A stretch of DNA of 64,000 bases from Camelus bactrianus (GCF_048773025.1 NC_133540.1:74279501-74343500); one strand, 5' to 3'. Counted from the stretch's first letter, positions 12,000-23,309 are shown. Notes: a model not told the origin generated them from the letters alone. Made by a program: numbers and translations.

Positions 12000-13010
12000 T
12001 GTTTTAATCAGCTATTGCCACAATTATGTTGCATAACAAGCTACCCCAAAGCCCAGAGGCTTAAAAAATGAGCATTATTCTCACTCTCATGGGTCTACAG
12101 AATGACTGTGGTTTGGTAGGTCCTGAATGGATTCTGCTGGTGTGACAGGCTGAATAATGGCCCTTTCAAGATATCCAGGTCCTAATCCCTATAATCTGTG
12201 AATGTTACTTATGTGGCAGGAGACTTTGCAGATGTGATTAACTTAAGGATCTTGAGTTGGGGATATTATTCTGGATTATCCTAGTGGCTCCTAAATGCAA
12301 TTATAAATGTCTTTATAAGAGGAGGGCAGAGGGGAATTTGACACAGAAGACACAAGGTGGTGTTCAGTGGCAACAGGGAAGATTTGAAGATACTATGCGT
12401 CTGGCTTTAAAGTTGGAAGAAGGGACTGTGAACCAAGGAATGTAGCTCTAGGAGCTAGAAGTGGCAAGAGAACATATTTTCCCCTAAAGCTTCTGGTTGG
12501 AGCACTGCTCTGGTGATACCTTGATTTTGTCCCAGTGAAACTGACTTGGGCCTCCAGAAATGTCAGAGAATAAATTTTTGTTGTTTTAAGATACCAGCTT
12601 TGTGCTAGAGCAGCCACAGGAAACTAATACAACCAGGTAGCTCTGTTTTGAGGTACAGGTTGGCAGGACTTCTCAACTCCAGGCGCTGAGTTGGGTTCTG
12701 TATGCTGCATGTGTGTCTTTGTCTGGGCTCAGGGAAAGAGAAGAAGCTTCCTGGGGCATAATCTTCTTGTGACAAAGCCCTGGAACTTATGCTTTAAACC
12801 AACCACACAAGCATGTGATTGTGTTCATGTATCACATTGGCTAATGTTCCTTTGTGACCAAAGCAAGTCACATGGCCAAGCCAAACATAAGTTGGGCAGG
12901 ACCTACTGTGAAAAGTCAGGAGGTGGATGGAATAAATATTTGCTGAACTGTAATTCAGACCATCACAGGCAAGGATCAAGTGAAACTGTAGCCTGAACCA
13001 TAGATGATCC
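12000..13010 (+). mobile_element. Ancient interspersed repeat split by an LTR
   Basis: The left part (to about 12,140) has 'ttgcataacaagctacccc' and 'cccagaggcttaaaa'. The right part (from 12,632) has 'caaagcaagtcacatggcca' and 'ttgggcagg' near its end. These are the start and end of one old mammalian repeat family that I know by sequence but cannot name safely. The parts flank the LTR at 12,141-12,631. The same family recurs at 18,360. Confidence 0.55.
12141..12631 (+). mobile_element. Solitary MaLR-type LTR (MLT1-like)
   Basis: It starts TGTGACAGGCTGAAT and ends near CTAATACA. In order it has 'gcagatgtgattaacttaag', 'tttataagaggagg', 'acaccttgatttt'-like text, 'gcctccagaaatgtcagaga', a polyadenylation block 'ataaatttttgttgtttta' and 'ggaaactaatac'. 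This is the standard layout of an ERVL-MaLR LTR of the MLT1 kind. There is no internal region, so it is a solitary fossil LTR, old and diverged. Confidence 0.8.
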
Positions 13011-13339
13011 ATACACCACAGGAACAACTGGTAGTAGTTATAGGTATCAGAGTTTCTGCTGGCCTCTAGGTACAGGATGCTGTCACTGCCACTTAATGAA
13101 CTCTAAACTGCCTCCTGATTTTTAAAAATCATTTGACCTAGAGTTGGTGTCCCAGGTACATTTGATTGGTCGAGTCTAGGTTATGCATTCAGGGAGAGCA
13201 ATTGTCTAGCCTTTTCAATTTCCATTTTGGGAGAGGGGGGCCTTGCCTACCTCCAAATTTCACACAAGGACAAGACTCCCTCAGTTTAGGAAGGGGATTT
13301 AGATACTGGGCAGCAAAAAACAATAATGAAAATATTCCA

Positions 13340-13512
13340 AGGGATATTGTGATACAGTGGAAAGAGAAAGGGCTTGTTAAATGTTCTGAAACCTAATTTC
13401 CTTATCTCTAACATAGGGATAAAAATAACCATAAGGCTTTTCATGAATAATAGAATTCAAGTACTTGACGCCTTTGATGTTTAATAAATGGCAGCCATTC
13501 TCTCTCTCACTC
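13340..13512 (+). mobile_element. MIR SINE, sense
   Basis: 'tacagtggaaagagaaaggg', 'tttccttatctctaacatag' and 'gatgtttaataaatggcagc' follow the full MIR order. Confidence 0.75.
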
Positions 13513-13513
13513 T

Positions 13514-13538
13514 TTCTTTTCTTTTCTTTTTTTTTAGG
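13514..13538. repeat. T-rich simple repeat
   Basis: Runs of T with interspersed C (tttctttt pattern) directly after the MIR end. Confidence 0.7.
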
Positions 13539-14884
13539 AGCCAACTCATTTTTTTCTGACTTTATTTTTCATGAAGAAATTTCTATTTCATTGCCCAATA
13601 AAGAACTATTTTATGGCTCTGGGTGTTTGTTAGACATTGAAAGCCAGATCCCCTTTTTAGTCTCCATTCTCCATCTGTTACTTATTTCTGCAGGAGTGGT
13701 TTACCTTTCCACTGCAAGAGTCAGACACCCACTGTCCATTCTTCTGGGTAGAGTTCAGATGATGAGTGTTGCTCTTCTGTAGTCTGCTCTTCTTCATTCT
13801 CTTGGCCTTTGCTTCACACATTTGTGTTTTCCTTCTCTACCTATGTGTGTTAGGTTTGTTCCTCATGAGACTCAGTGTTGTAAAGGGTAGATGGGTTTGT
13901 TCTGTAAGGAAAGTGTTAGGAAAATCAGACAGGGGTGGATCCAGGTGTAGTCTCAAATCTGGTGTTACCAGCAATTAAGGTGATATTTTGATATCTGGTC
14001 ACTTACTCTGTTTCTCAACTGATTCCAGATCCATAGATGAAGGTATGTAATTTGCAACCTCAGACTTTACAACATTATTTTTAAGTGAGTCAAGGACTAA
14101 AGCTTACAGGGGAGAGTTGTTACCCAGAACTCTTAGCTCTAGTCTCATCTTTCTGGGCTAGTTTTGTGCTCTGTAAAACGATTTATTTTTGTCTACATAA
14201 ATGGTTGAACTCCAATGTCAAAAATAACTCAAGAAGGCAAATGACAGAGTTGAACAGTAACCACAGTGAAGAGCAATCTGAAATGTTCATAGTCATCTGA
14301 GTTGGCTCAGATAAACAGACCATGGAAATAGCATACAATTGGGAGTCAGAACAGACCTCTTGCTGATTCTTCCACCAGCTTGTTCAAGTTTCTTTACTTT
14401 CAGGCCATATGGGCTGCATGTTCTCTGGTAAGTGCACAGGATGCTAAATGCACTTCACTATAGCTCTTGCCACCTGGGTGTAAGGATACTCATAGAAAGT
14501 AGTTCTGGATGAGTAGTCACCGTGGTCCTTTTAAAGTGACAGTAGTTATTTTTTTCTAGAGAAGTAGACATGTGGATAGAAGAAACATCAATGCAAAGTA
14601 ATCCTTCCCTTCACTTTCTCAATCCTCACCTGGCTCACGTCACTTTTCATGTCTGACTATTCTAGCTAAGTTACAGAGAAAGTATATTTGAAAATAGTTG
14701 CTCAGCTGTATATATGTCATGTAGACTTGTCTTTTATTGGAACTTTTTCAAAGTGAATCCTATGAATCAAATCAAAGCATTAGAATACCAAGAATAAATG
14801 TATCTAATGAAAGTTAATGAAACCTGTTACAAATGGCAGACATCTGTAGTTAAGGCTATTTAAGAGTGCTGTAGATTTCAAATT

Positions 14885-15310
14885 TTTTTGCCTGCCCAGC
14901 ATCCACTTTCCAGTCTTCTGATATTAGCATCCTGAACTTTCTTGGGTAGAACCATCCTTCCTCCACCTCCATTCTATGTGGTTTGAGTTGGGCTGACTCT
15001 GCTTTCTAGGTATTGAGAATTGCCACATGACCCAAATTGATCCAATAAGATAAAGTCCCAGGAATTTTGATAGAACAATTGGAGGTCTAATGTGTGACTT
15101 TGAAGGGAGAACTTGCCTGAGAATGGAGCCACAGAGATAAGCAAAATCAAAACATAAAGAGAGTAATAACCAAGTAAACAATATAAATCAAGTTCCTAGA
15201 TTCAACCATGCCTGAATCCCTGCTGCCCCTGGACTTTTTAGTTTACTTTAGACAACAAATCTCTTTTTACTCAAGGTTGAGTTGCATTTTTGTTACAGTT
15301 GAAGAAGTTC
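14885..15310 (+). mobile_element. LTR-like old repeat, family unresolved
   Basis: 'cttgcctgagaatggagcca' followed by 'cagagataagcaaaat' and 'caaccatgcctgaatccctg' then a 'ctcaaggttgagttgcattt' ending match a common mammalian LTR-like repeat that ends in 'gcttaagccagtttgagttg'. No internal region is visible. Edges are approximate. Confidence 0.45.
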
Positions 15311-15379
15311 CTACTCATAAAAAATGCTGACAGTAGATAAGAAAAATAGAGGCAGCATAAAATTGCAAGAAAATGCACA

Positions 15380-15540
15380 GGCTCAGGGTATTAACCCCAG
15401 TTAAATCATTAAACATTCCTGGGCCTTCTTCACCTGTATAATGAAACTGAAGTTTTCTAAACGTTATTTTATTGAGGATCTAAAGATTACATGCCATGCA
15501 GCTAGTTACTAGCATAGTCCTGCAGTGGGCAGCTGACCTA
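15380..15540 (+). mobile_element. MIR SINE, sense
   Basis: 'cagttaaatcattaaacatt', 'cctgggccttcttcacctgt' and 'ataatgaaactgaag' are a diverged MIR core. Confidence 0.55.
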
Positions 15541-15839
15541 TGTTCTCTTTCTAGGGCTCTGTTTACAAGATATTTTTCTCTGAGACCAGTAGCCTTTTAT
15601 CCTATTGAATTGACATTCTCCACAACTTTTGGAAATTCACATGGATAAAGTGGTATTGATTGTGGACCATGAATGAATGTATCTTCTATGGCAGAAAAAC
15701 ATTTAGTATTAGATATGAGGGGTCATTGGAAAACTGACCCAAATTTTTATACATTACATCAAGAATTGGTACATTAGAGATTTTTCTTTCTTATTATATT
15801 TTTTTGAGAAATGTTTGAGGAGGATTTAAGTCAGTTTTT

Positions 15840-15925
15840 TATTAGCTCCCCATTGCCTTAGTAGTGTTTCTGGTATATAATGAGTACTCAATAAATATTT
15901 AGTGAATGGTTGAGTATTTGGGGTT
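15840..15925 (+). mobile_element. L2 LINE 3' end
   Basis: 'tttctggtatataatgagta' then 'ctcaataaatatttagtgaa' and 'tggttgag' is a clear L2 terminus. Confidence 0.75.
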
Positions 15926-15929
15926 ATTT

Positions 15930-17090
15930 CTGCTTGTATTACGGAGTATTTCATTTTAATTCAATAACACTTCCAAAAGAAGGAGATTTCCAGAAGTCTG
16001 TTCCCTTTGTTATTACTAGAGAATGTTTAAAAGTGGTATTTTCTCATACATATGAACAATTTTTTAAAAATGGGCATTAATGTATGATGACTATTGCATT
16101 AAAAAAATATAGCTTCCTTAAGACTTTATATATTGTTCTATAAAATTCTGCATTTTGCCTCTTAATCTTTTTCTAAGATTCATTTGACTTACTTTTCATG
16201 TTCCTTTAAAAGATTAACTTCCTCCTTCCTAAATAAATCAATATTATTCATGTTGAAATTACATTTTCTTAAATGTTAACACATTTTACTCCCTTCCATC
16301 TTATTTGCCATGCTAGTTCCTTCACTGCACAGAGAATCGGAAATAACTTTAGGTGTAATTGGGTCACAGATGATTAAATAACTAGCTTTTCAACTTAGTC
16401 CTTTAGAATTTCCAGATGCACACACAGGTTTGTTTTTCTGCCCATCACTGTAGAGCATTTCTCCCCACTGAAATTAACTGAATGGAAATTTGTTTATGAT
16501 CTGAATTTATTCAGTGGCAGATATCTCTTATTTGTATCTCCCTTTGAAGTCTTTTTTAAGTCCCCAAACTGGATTTGTAATTGGTTCCCTATTTTCAGCT
16601 ATTTATTTTCTCATTTTTTTCTTCCTCCTTCACACAGTGGCCTTGAATCTCTTCAACTATTCATTATTACTAAAGTTGTTACCGTCCATCCATCCTTCCT
16701 TTCTTCATTCCTTATCCCCTCCTTTCCTCTCTCTCTTCTTCTTTCCTTACTTCTTATTTTTTAAAGTTTATTTACATAAATACTTCGAAACTGACTTACC
16801 AGTAGAATCCCTCATTCTGTAAATTCTTGGTCACGCATGTGGGTCCATGCACAAGGGCTCCATCTCTATCTTTTGCTTCTATTATTTTCTTTGTTCTTCT
16901 TTAATTTATATAACTCTATACCTCTGGGTTTTGGGGTCTTTTCTACAAAAAATAGTAGTAAAATAGCAACATGATCTAGTCTTCATGAGGCAGAGCTGCG
17001 AGATTACTGGCCTGTGTCCATAACTAGTTCTGAGATGTGTATTTCCTGGCAGCTTAACCTTTCTGTATGTCAAGCAGAAAGAAAGGAGGA
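15930..17090. other. Unassigned AT-rich sequence
   Basis: No named repeat or gene. The 102-codon open frame at 16,514-16,822 is a T/C-rich low-complexity translation (runs of F, L and S), not a gene. Confidence 0.5.
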
Positions 17091-17099
17091 GAAGGAATT

Positions 17100-17335
17100 T
17101 AGTGCAGTGGTTTAAAGCAGAGGTTCTGGCTGAAAATTGCCTGGGTTGAATCCTGGCTTTGCCATTTACCAGTGTGTGACCTTAGGTAAATTACTCAACT
17201 TCCCTTGCTCAACTTAATTACTTTAAAATGAGAAGATGCTAACGGTACCTAGTGAACAAAATATTGGGAGGCTTAAAGTTAATAATAGATGAAAAACTCT
17301 TCAAAATCTCGTATATATGCTGGCTTTTATTATTA
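17100..17335 (+). mobile_element. MIR SINE, sense, near full length
   Basis: 'agtgcagtggtttaaagcag' begins it. 'gggttgaatcctggctttgc' and 'cagtgtgtgaccttaggtaa' form the core, and a 'ctggcttttattatta' tail ends it. Confidence 0.85.
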
Positions 17336-17549
17336 AGTGGGAATTATATTCAAATAGCTGAAAGAGGAAGAGTAATATTTTTATCATCATCAAAATGCCT
17401 AATTTAGAAACAAGTGTTAAAATGGTCCAATCATTTAGTGACTCATTCAAACAATGAATAGAGAACTATATAATTTCAGCTATACTAGAAGCAAGTGCAG
17501 AACTCTTGGAAAATTTCTTTATATATTAAGAAAAATCTTACTGCCTGTT

Positions 17550-18350
17550 TTCTTTCTTCCAGTTTTATTGAAATATAATTCACATACAGCACTGTATAAA
17601 TTTAAGGTGTACAGCATAATGATTTAACTTACACACCTCATGAAAGATTATCACAGTAAGTTTAGTGAACATCCGTTATCTTATATAGATACATTAAAGA
17701 AATAGAAAAAAAATTTTTTTTCTTGTGATGAGAACTCTCTTAACGACTAACTTTCATATCTAACATACAGCAGTGTTAATTTTTACTTTTATTGCCCTTG
17801 CCTGAGGAGACATATCCCCAAAAATATCGCTAAGACCAATGTCAAAGAGCATACTGCTTATGTTTGCTTCCAGAAGTTTTAGGCTTCAGGTCTTACATAT
17901 AACTCTTTAATCCATTTTGAGTTTATTTTTGTATGTGGTGTGAGAAAGTAGTCCAGTTTGATTCTTGTGCATGTAGCTGTCCAGTTTCCCCAGCAGCATT
18001 TATTGAAGAGGCTGTCTTTTCTCCACTGTATATTCTTGGTTTTTTTGTTGTAGATTACTTGCCCATCTAAGTGTGGGTTCATTTGGGCTTTCCATTCTGT
18101 TCCATTGATCTATATGCCTGCTTTTGTGCCAGTACCATACTCTCTTGATTACTGTAGCTTTGTTGTATAATTTTGAAATCAGGGAGCATGATACCTCTAG
18201 TTTTATTCTTTAATCTTAAGATTGTTTTGGCTATGCTGAGTCTTTTGTGTTCTATGCAAATTTTAGAATTATTTGTTCTAGTTCTGTGAAAAATGCCATT
18301 AGTTTTTTGATAGGGATTTCACTGAATCTGTACACTGTTTATTAAAAGAT
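17550..18350 (-). mobile_element. L1, antisense: 3' UTR plus ORF2 C-terminal region
   Basis: The 3' UTR in antisense starts at 'cttccagttttattgaaata'. From about 17,880 it passes into antisense ORF2: 'tttaatccattttgagttta', 'gtagctgtccagtttcccca', 'ttccattgatctatatgcc' and 'tgtgaaaaatgccattag'. Sequence between the UTR and ORF2 parts has been deleted. The short open frame at 17,879-18,082 is part of it. Confidence 0.9.
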
Positions 18351-18359
18351 CATGTATAT

Positions 18360-18888
18360 GTCTGTGTACCAGGAGAAGGTATATTTTACTTATCTATTGC
18401 TGCATAACAATCAAATAAAACAATACTATTTTACTTGTACATGGCTTCTGTGGTTCAGGAATTTGGACAGAGCACAGACTGGATATCTTGTCTTGGCTCC
18501 ACAAGGTCTGGGATCTCAATTGAAAAGACTTAAATGTCTGGTGGAATTGAATCATCTGGAGGCTTCCTCACTTACATGTCTGGCACTGGATAAATGAGAT
18601 GGACTGTGATAAATGGAAGGCTTGGCCCACCTGGGATGGTTGACGGTCTGTTTACCTATGTCCTTTCCATGTGGTTTGGACATCTTCACAGCATGGTGGC
18701 CTCAGGGTAGTCAGACTTCTTACTTGGCAGCTTAAGGCTCCAAGAGTAATTGTTCCAGAGAAGAAAGAAAGCACTCCGTGACCTTTTATGACAGCCTCAG
18801 AAGTACATAGGATCACTTCCACAAGCTCTATTCATTAAAGTAGTCACAAACCTGTTCCTATTCAAGGGGTGGGGGTATAGATTCACAT
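18360..18888 (+). mobile_element. Ancient interspersed repeat, left part (interrupted by L1)
   Basis: 'tctattgctgcataacaatc', 'cagcatggtggcctcagggt', 'ttcaaggggtgggg' and the continuation after the L1 at 22,023 ('tttgtggctatgttttaaaa') together give the order of the family also seen at 12,000. The family is not named with confidence. Confidence 0.6.
18877..18888. repeat. Target-site duplication, left copy
   Basis: 'atagattcacat' is repeated exactly at 22,011-22,022, immediately past the 5' end of the minus-strand L1. Confidence 0.8.
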
Positions 18889-19476
18889 TTTTTGATAGAG
18901 TTTATTTTTTTTGATCAGTTTAAGATTTACAGCAGAATTGAGCAGAAAATGCAGAGTTCCCACGTAGCCCTCCCCACCCACACATATATATTCCCCTACC
19001 CTCAACATCCCTCATCAGTGTGGCATATTTGGTACAATTGATGAACCAACAGGGACACATTATTATCAACCAAAGTCCATAATTTATATTAGGGTTTACT
19101 CTAGGTGTAGTACATTCTATGGGTTTTGACAAACGCATAATGACATGTAGCCACCGCTATAGTATCATACAGAATAATTTCATTGCCCTAAAAATTCGTT
19201 GTGCTCCATCTATTCATTCCTCCCACCCTCCCTCTTCCCAAACCCCTGGAAACCAAGATATTTTTATTGTGTCTGTAGTTGTGCCTTTTCCAGAATGTCA
19301 GTTGGTTGGAATCGTACAGTTTGTAGCCTTTTCAGACTGGCTTCTTTCATTTAGTAAAATGTCTTTTTAAGTTTCTTCTGTGTCTTTCATGGCTTCATAG
19401 ATCTTTTTTTTTTTTACTGCATATGTATTTTTAAATTTACATATATGTACTGTTCATTGTTTCTAAGTACATTTAG

Positions 19477-19540
19477 AGCTTTAGCTTTTTTTTAAAACAT
19501 TTTTTATTGATTTATAATCATTATACAGCTTTAGCTTTTT
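19477..19540 (-). mobile_element. 36-bp micro-insertion with 14-bp TSD
   Basis: 'agctttagcttttt' occurs at 19,477-19,490 and again at 19,527-19,540. The 36 bp between (19,491-19,526) contain 'ttttttattgatttataatc', like the antisense extreme 3' end of an L1. This is best read as a severely 5'-truncated LINE insertion. Confidence 0.65.
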
Positions 19541-19559
19541 AAACTTACATAGTTATCAA

Positions 19560-20127
19560 AGGAATAAAGCCAACTACAAAATAAGGATTAACTCAAAAAG
19601 ATACATACACCCTGCTATTAACAGCAACATTATTTATAATTGCCAACATACAGAAGCATCCTAGGTGCACATCTAATAGTTGAATAAATAATGGAGATGC
19701 AGCATATATACATATACACACATATACATATACATATATATATGTAATGGAATACAACTCACCCATAAAAAAGGATATTTTGCCATTTGCAGCCCTTTGC
19801 TCACTTTTTTTCACTTCAAAAACCAGAATTTTATAACTGGCAGAGACATTTCCATTACATCAAAAACAACAAAACACCTAGAAATAAACTTAACCTAGGA
19901 GGTTACCTATACTCTGAAAACCAAAATGATGCAAAGAAATGGAAAGATTTCTTGTGATCTTGGATTGGAAGAATCAACACTATCAAAATGGCCACACTAC
20001 CCAGAGCAATCCACAGATCCAATGCAAACCCCATCAAAATACTCAGGACAGTCCTCACAGAACTAGAACAATTCCAAAATTTATAAGGAACCACAAAAGA
20101 CCCTAAACAGCCAAAGCAACCTTTTGT
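19560..20127 (+). mobile_element. Inverted L1 ORF2/3' fragments in sense
   Basis: 19,560-19,775 has 'ggattaactcaaaaagatac' and 'tggagatgcagcatatatac' with 'ggaatacaactcacccataa', the L1 3' end in sense. 19,865-20,127 has 'cacctagaaataaacttaac', 'tcttggattggaagaatcaa' and 'aatggccacactacccagag', an ORF2 part that normally lies upstream of the first piece. So the two are both inverted and out of order with respect to the surrounding element. Confidence 0.8.
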
Positions 20128-20186
20128 AGGTCTTTTTTTTTTTTTCTCTCTTTCTTCTTTTTGTTCTCTTTTCTTATGATTTGATG

Positions 20187-20960
20187 ATGAGAGAAGGTCC
20201 TTTAACATTTGTTGTAAAGCTGGTTTGGTGGTGCTGAAATCTTTTAACTTCTGTTTATCTGTGAAGCTTTTGATTTCTCCATCAAATGTGAACGAGAGTC
20301 TTGCTGGATAAAGTATTCTTGGTTGTAAGTTTTCCCCTTTCATCACTTTAAATATATCATGCCACTCCCTTCTGGCCTGTAGAGTTTCTGCTGAAAAATC
20401 AGCTGATAACCTTTTGAGAGTTCCCTTGTATTTGTGCTTTTCTCTTGCTAATTGTAATATTTTCTCCATATCCTTAATTGTTGTCAATTTTATGACTATG
20501 TGCCTTGGTGTGTTCCTCTTTGGGTTGATCCTGTGTGGTACTCTTCTGTGCTTCCAGGACTTGGGTGACTATTTCCTTTCCCATGTTGGGGAAGTTTTCG
20601 GTGATTATCTCTCCAAAAATTTTCTAAGGTCCTTTCTTCTCTTTCTGGGACCCCTATAATGTGAATATTAGAGTGCTTCATGTTGTCCCAGAGTTCTCTT
20701 AAACGATCCTCATTCCTTTTTATTCTCTTTTCTTTTTTCTGTCCTGAAGTAGTGATTTCAATTAATCTGTCTTCTAGCTCACTGATCCATTCTTCTGCCT
20801 CATTTAGTCTATCCTTGGTTCCTTTTAGTGTGTTATTCATTTCAGTGATTTTTTTCTTCAATTCTGTTTGGGTATTCTTTATATTTTCCAACTCTTTGCT
20901 AAAAACTTCACTCTGTGCATCTATACTCCTCTTGAGTTCTCTGAACATCTTGGCCATCAT
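20187..20960 (-). pseudogene. L1 ORF1 (RNA-binding chaperone), broken
   Basis: This is the ORF1 protein of the L1 at 18,889-22,010, the trimeric nucleic-acid chaperone of the L1 RNP. The first frame (20,960 to 20,496) starts MMAKMFRELKRSID. It has a coiled coil (ELENIKNTQTELKKKI... NEAEEWISELEDRL) and the start of the RRM (NIHIIGVPEREER). A second frame (from 20,487) has the C-terminal domain: FSAETLQARREW, LQPRILYPARLSF, FTDKQKLKDF. The N-terminal frame slips after the TLEN residues, so the protein is not continuous. Past about 20,187 the open frame runs on into antisense of the inverted ORF2 piece, giving a chimeric tail with no meaning. Confidence 0.9.
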
Positions 20961-20969
20961 TACTTTAAA

Positions 20970-22010
20970 CTCTCAGATAAACTACCTATCTCCTTATCAC
21001 TTACTTCTTCTGGGATTTTTATCTTGTGCTTTGGCCTGGGAGATACTCCTTTGCCACCTCATATTATCTATCTTTCTGTGTGTTTGTGGATTCCTTCCAC
21101 AGGCTTTGGGATTGTTGTTTTCTTATTTCTAGTATCTGCCCCTGGTGGATGAGGCTGGACAAGAGGCTTATGCAGGTTTCCTGGCAGGAGGAGCCAGTGC
21201 CTGCCCACTGCTGGGTGAAGCTTGGTTCTGGACCTCGGGTGTGTAGGGCTATGTCTAGAGGCCTTTGTGGCTTAGGAAGTCTGATGATGGGTGTGGCTGT
21301 GTTCCCACCCTGTATGTTGTTTGGCCAGAGGCTTCTCTACAGGCTGTTGGGTGGGGCTAGGTCTTGGTGCTAATGATCCAATCAAGAAGTCAGCCTCCAG
21401 GAAAGCTCATGTAGCCAAACACTCCCGGAATGTCTGCCATCAGCTTTTATGACCCCTGAGTGAGCTACAGCCATCTCCCACATCCTCAGGAGACCCTACA
21501 AATCCAGCAGGCAGATCTGGCCCAGGTTTCTATGAAATCACTGCCTCTGCCCTTGGACCTAGTGCATGTGAGTTTCTATGTACGCTTCTCAAGCAAGTGG
21601 AGTCTCCGTTTCCCCCAGTCCCGTGGGGCTCCCAGAACCAAGCCCCGCTGGCCTTCAGAACCAGGTGTCCTGGGGTCTCCTTCTCTTCCCAATGCCGGGA
21701 CCCAAGCTGTGGAGACTGACATGGGACTTAGAGCTCTCGCTCCTGTGGGAGGGCCTTTGTGTGACTTGACAAATCTTCAGCTTGTGGGCCACCCACATGG
21801 GGGATATGGGGCCCAGTTACATCACGAGCACACCCCTTCTGCCGTCCTGCTGTAGTTCCCTCTTTATGTTTCCAGTTGCAGAAGATCTTTTTTGCTAGGT
21901 TCCAGTCTTTTTTCATTGGTTGTTTAGCATTTAGTTGTGGTTTCATAGTAGTCTCGAGGAGAGGCAAGCTCCTGGTTCTACCACTCTGCCATCTTGATTG
22001 GAACTCCAGC
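20970..22010 (-). mobile_element. L1 5' UTR of the rearranged element
   Basis: GC-richer than its surroundings, as L1 5' UTRs are. Read on the minus strand it begins with 'gagttccaatcaagatggca' next to the target-site duplication and leads into ORF1. Open frames at 21,026-21,855 on + and 21,728-22,069 on - are incidental. Confidence 0.8.
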
Positions 22011-22022
22011 ATAGATTCACAT
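22011..22022. repeat. Target-site duplication, right copy
   Basis: Exact second copy of 'atagattcacat'. Beyond it the interrupted ancient repeat resumes. Confidence 0.8.
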
Positions 22023-22269
22023 GTTAAATAGGGAAGTATCAAAAATTTGTGGCTATGTTTTAAAACCATAATGGGCTAGGAAAATTTGGTTGTACATCAT
22101 TCTAGTTGCATCTGCTGATTTCAAGGACAAAGTAGTCTTATTCATTTATATGAAAACATAGAGTTAAAAGATAGATAACTTAATGGAAGGAAGGGCTTTT
22201 AAGGAGCATCTATAGGAAAAATAGTGCTGCCTCTTTGATCCTTTCAGATTTATGCTGATCTTGATGTTT

Positions 22270-23300
22270 TTTCTTGTTTAAATATTAGTTTTTGTTTTTT
22301 AGCTCTTTCCAATTCCCTGATTACACAATTAACACATTTTGTAGTAAATGCAAAATGTACATAAAAACATAGGAAGCAAAATTATGCTTCCATCAACCTT
22401 CCTACCAATAGTCCTACTACCAAGGGGAAGACACTATTAATATTCTAACATCTATTCTGGCTATGATAGTTTTACATAGTTTACATAATACTATACACAC
22501 AATATTGTATTGCCAAAGTTTCCAATTTAACATTTCATTATAGCATTTCTTTCATATAACTAAAAGTTATCTGTAACCTTTTCTCTTTGTCTCTCTATAT
22601 TATTGTTGGGTTTTAAAATGAAAAAAATTTAAATTTAAATTAAAACAATACATGGTTGTGATAAAATTAAACAGAATGCTGCTTCCCCAACCAAACCTAA
22701 GTTATTGATCTATAAATAATTAATCTTTTTTTCTCAAAATGAGATTTTTGATATACTTACTGTTTTACAACTTATTTTCCTTTACTGTTAGTAAATTTTG
22801 AAATTCATCTATTATCATTTTTAGATTTACCTTTATTTAGATAATCTCTAATCCAGGTTTTCCAAAGTTTGTTATTATAAAAATGCTGTAGGAAACACCT
22901 TTGAATGTGCAAACTTTTTTTTTTTTGCATATTTGTAAAAGATTTTTTGTAGGATTGAGACCTTGGAGTGAAAATACTGACTAAAAGGATGAATCATTTA
23001 AATTTTTGATAGATACTGCGAGATTTATAGTCATCCGTTTTAATGGTTGCATAATATCTCCATATATGAAAGTAACTTAATTTGCTTAATCATTTCTTCA
23101 GAATTAGACATTTAGGTTGTCTGAAGTTTTCCCCAATGACCAATAATGCTGCATGAGTATCCTTATGTTGAACTCTTTATCATCATTACTTCAGGATTGA
23201 TTTTTTTAAAGGAAATTAGTTGTCATAATATAGGAATGTTTTAAAAACTGCTCATTCATATGGCTGAGTTTTTTCAGAAATGCTGTGTCAGTTTACATAT
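22270..23300 (-). mobile_element. Old L1 (L1M/L1ME-type), antisense
   Basis: 'agtaaatgcaaaatgtacat', 'aaaagatgaatcattt'-like text and 'aatgaccaataatgctgcat' match the antisense 3' region of an old L1. The last phrase is the 'tttggctattgtgaataatg' block. It is highly diverged and the edges are soft. Confidence 0.55.
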
Positions 23301-23309
23301 TTGGTATCT

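Larger units (their letters stand above)
18889..22010 (-). mobile_element. Rearranged L1 insertion with 12-bp TSD
   Basis: A minus-strand L1 bounded by exact 12-bp duplications. From left: antisense 3' UTR (18,889-19,476), a middle with L1 sequence in the opposite direction (19,560-20,127), then antisense ORF1 and 5' UTR to the element's first bases (sense 'gagttccaatcaagatggca'). At 3.1 kb it lacks most of ORF2. The T-rich start at the left and the L1 5' start at the right agree with one minus-strand retrotransposition. The inner inversion came later or during insertion. Confidence 0.75.

Noticed and set aside
12141-12631. A complete endogenous retrovirus at any of the LTRs
   Set aside because: No gag, pol or env-like sequence lies between or beside the LTRs; all appear to be solitary.
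16514-16822. 102-codon plus frame rich in F, L and S
   Set aside because: Low-complexity T/C-rich DNA gives such membrane-like translations by chance.
19903-20487. A 194-codon minus frame as a single gene
   Set aside because: Its first 100 residues are L1 ORF1 C-terminal domain and the rest is antisense of an inverted L1 ORF2 piece, so it is a chimera made by rearrangement.
18889-22010. Twin-priming 5' inversion as explanation of the L1 structure
   Set aside because: Twin priming inverts the 5' part; here the 5' UTR and ORF1 are in the right direction and only the middle is inverted.
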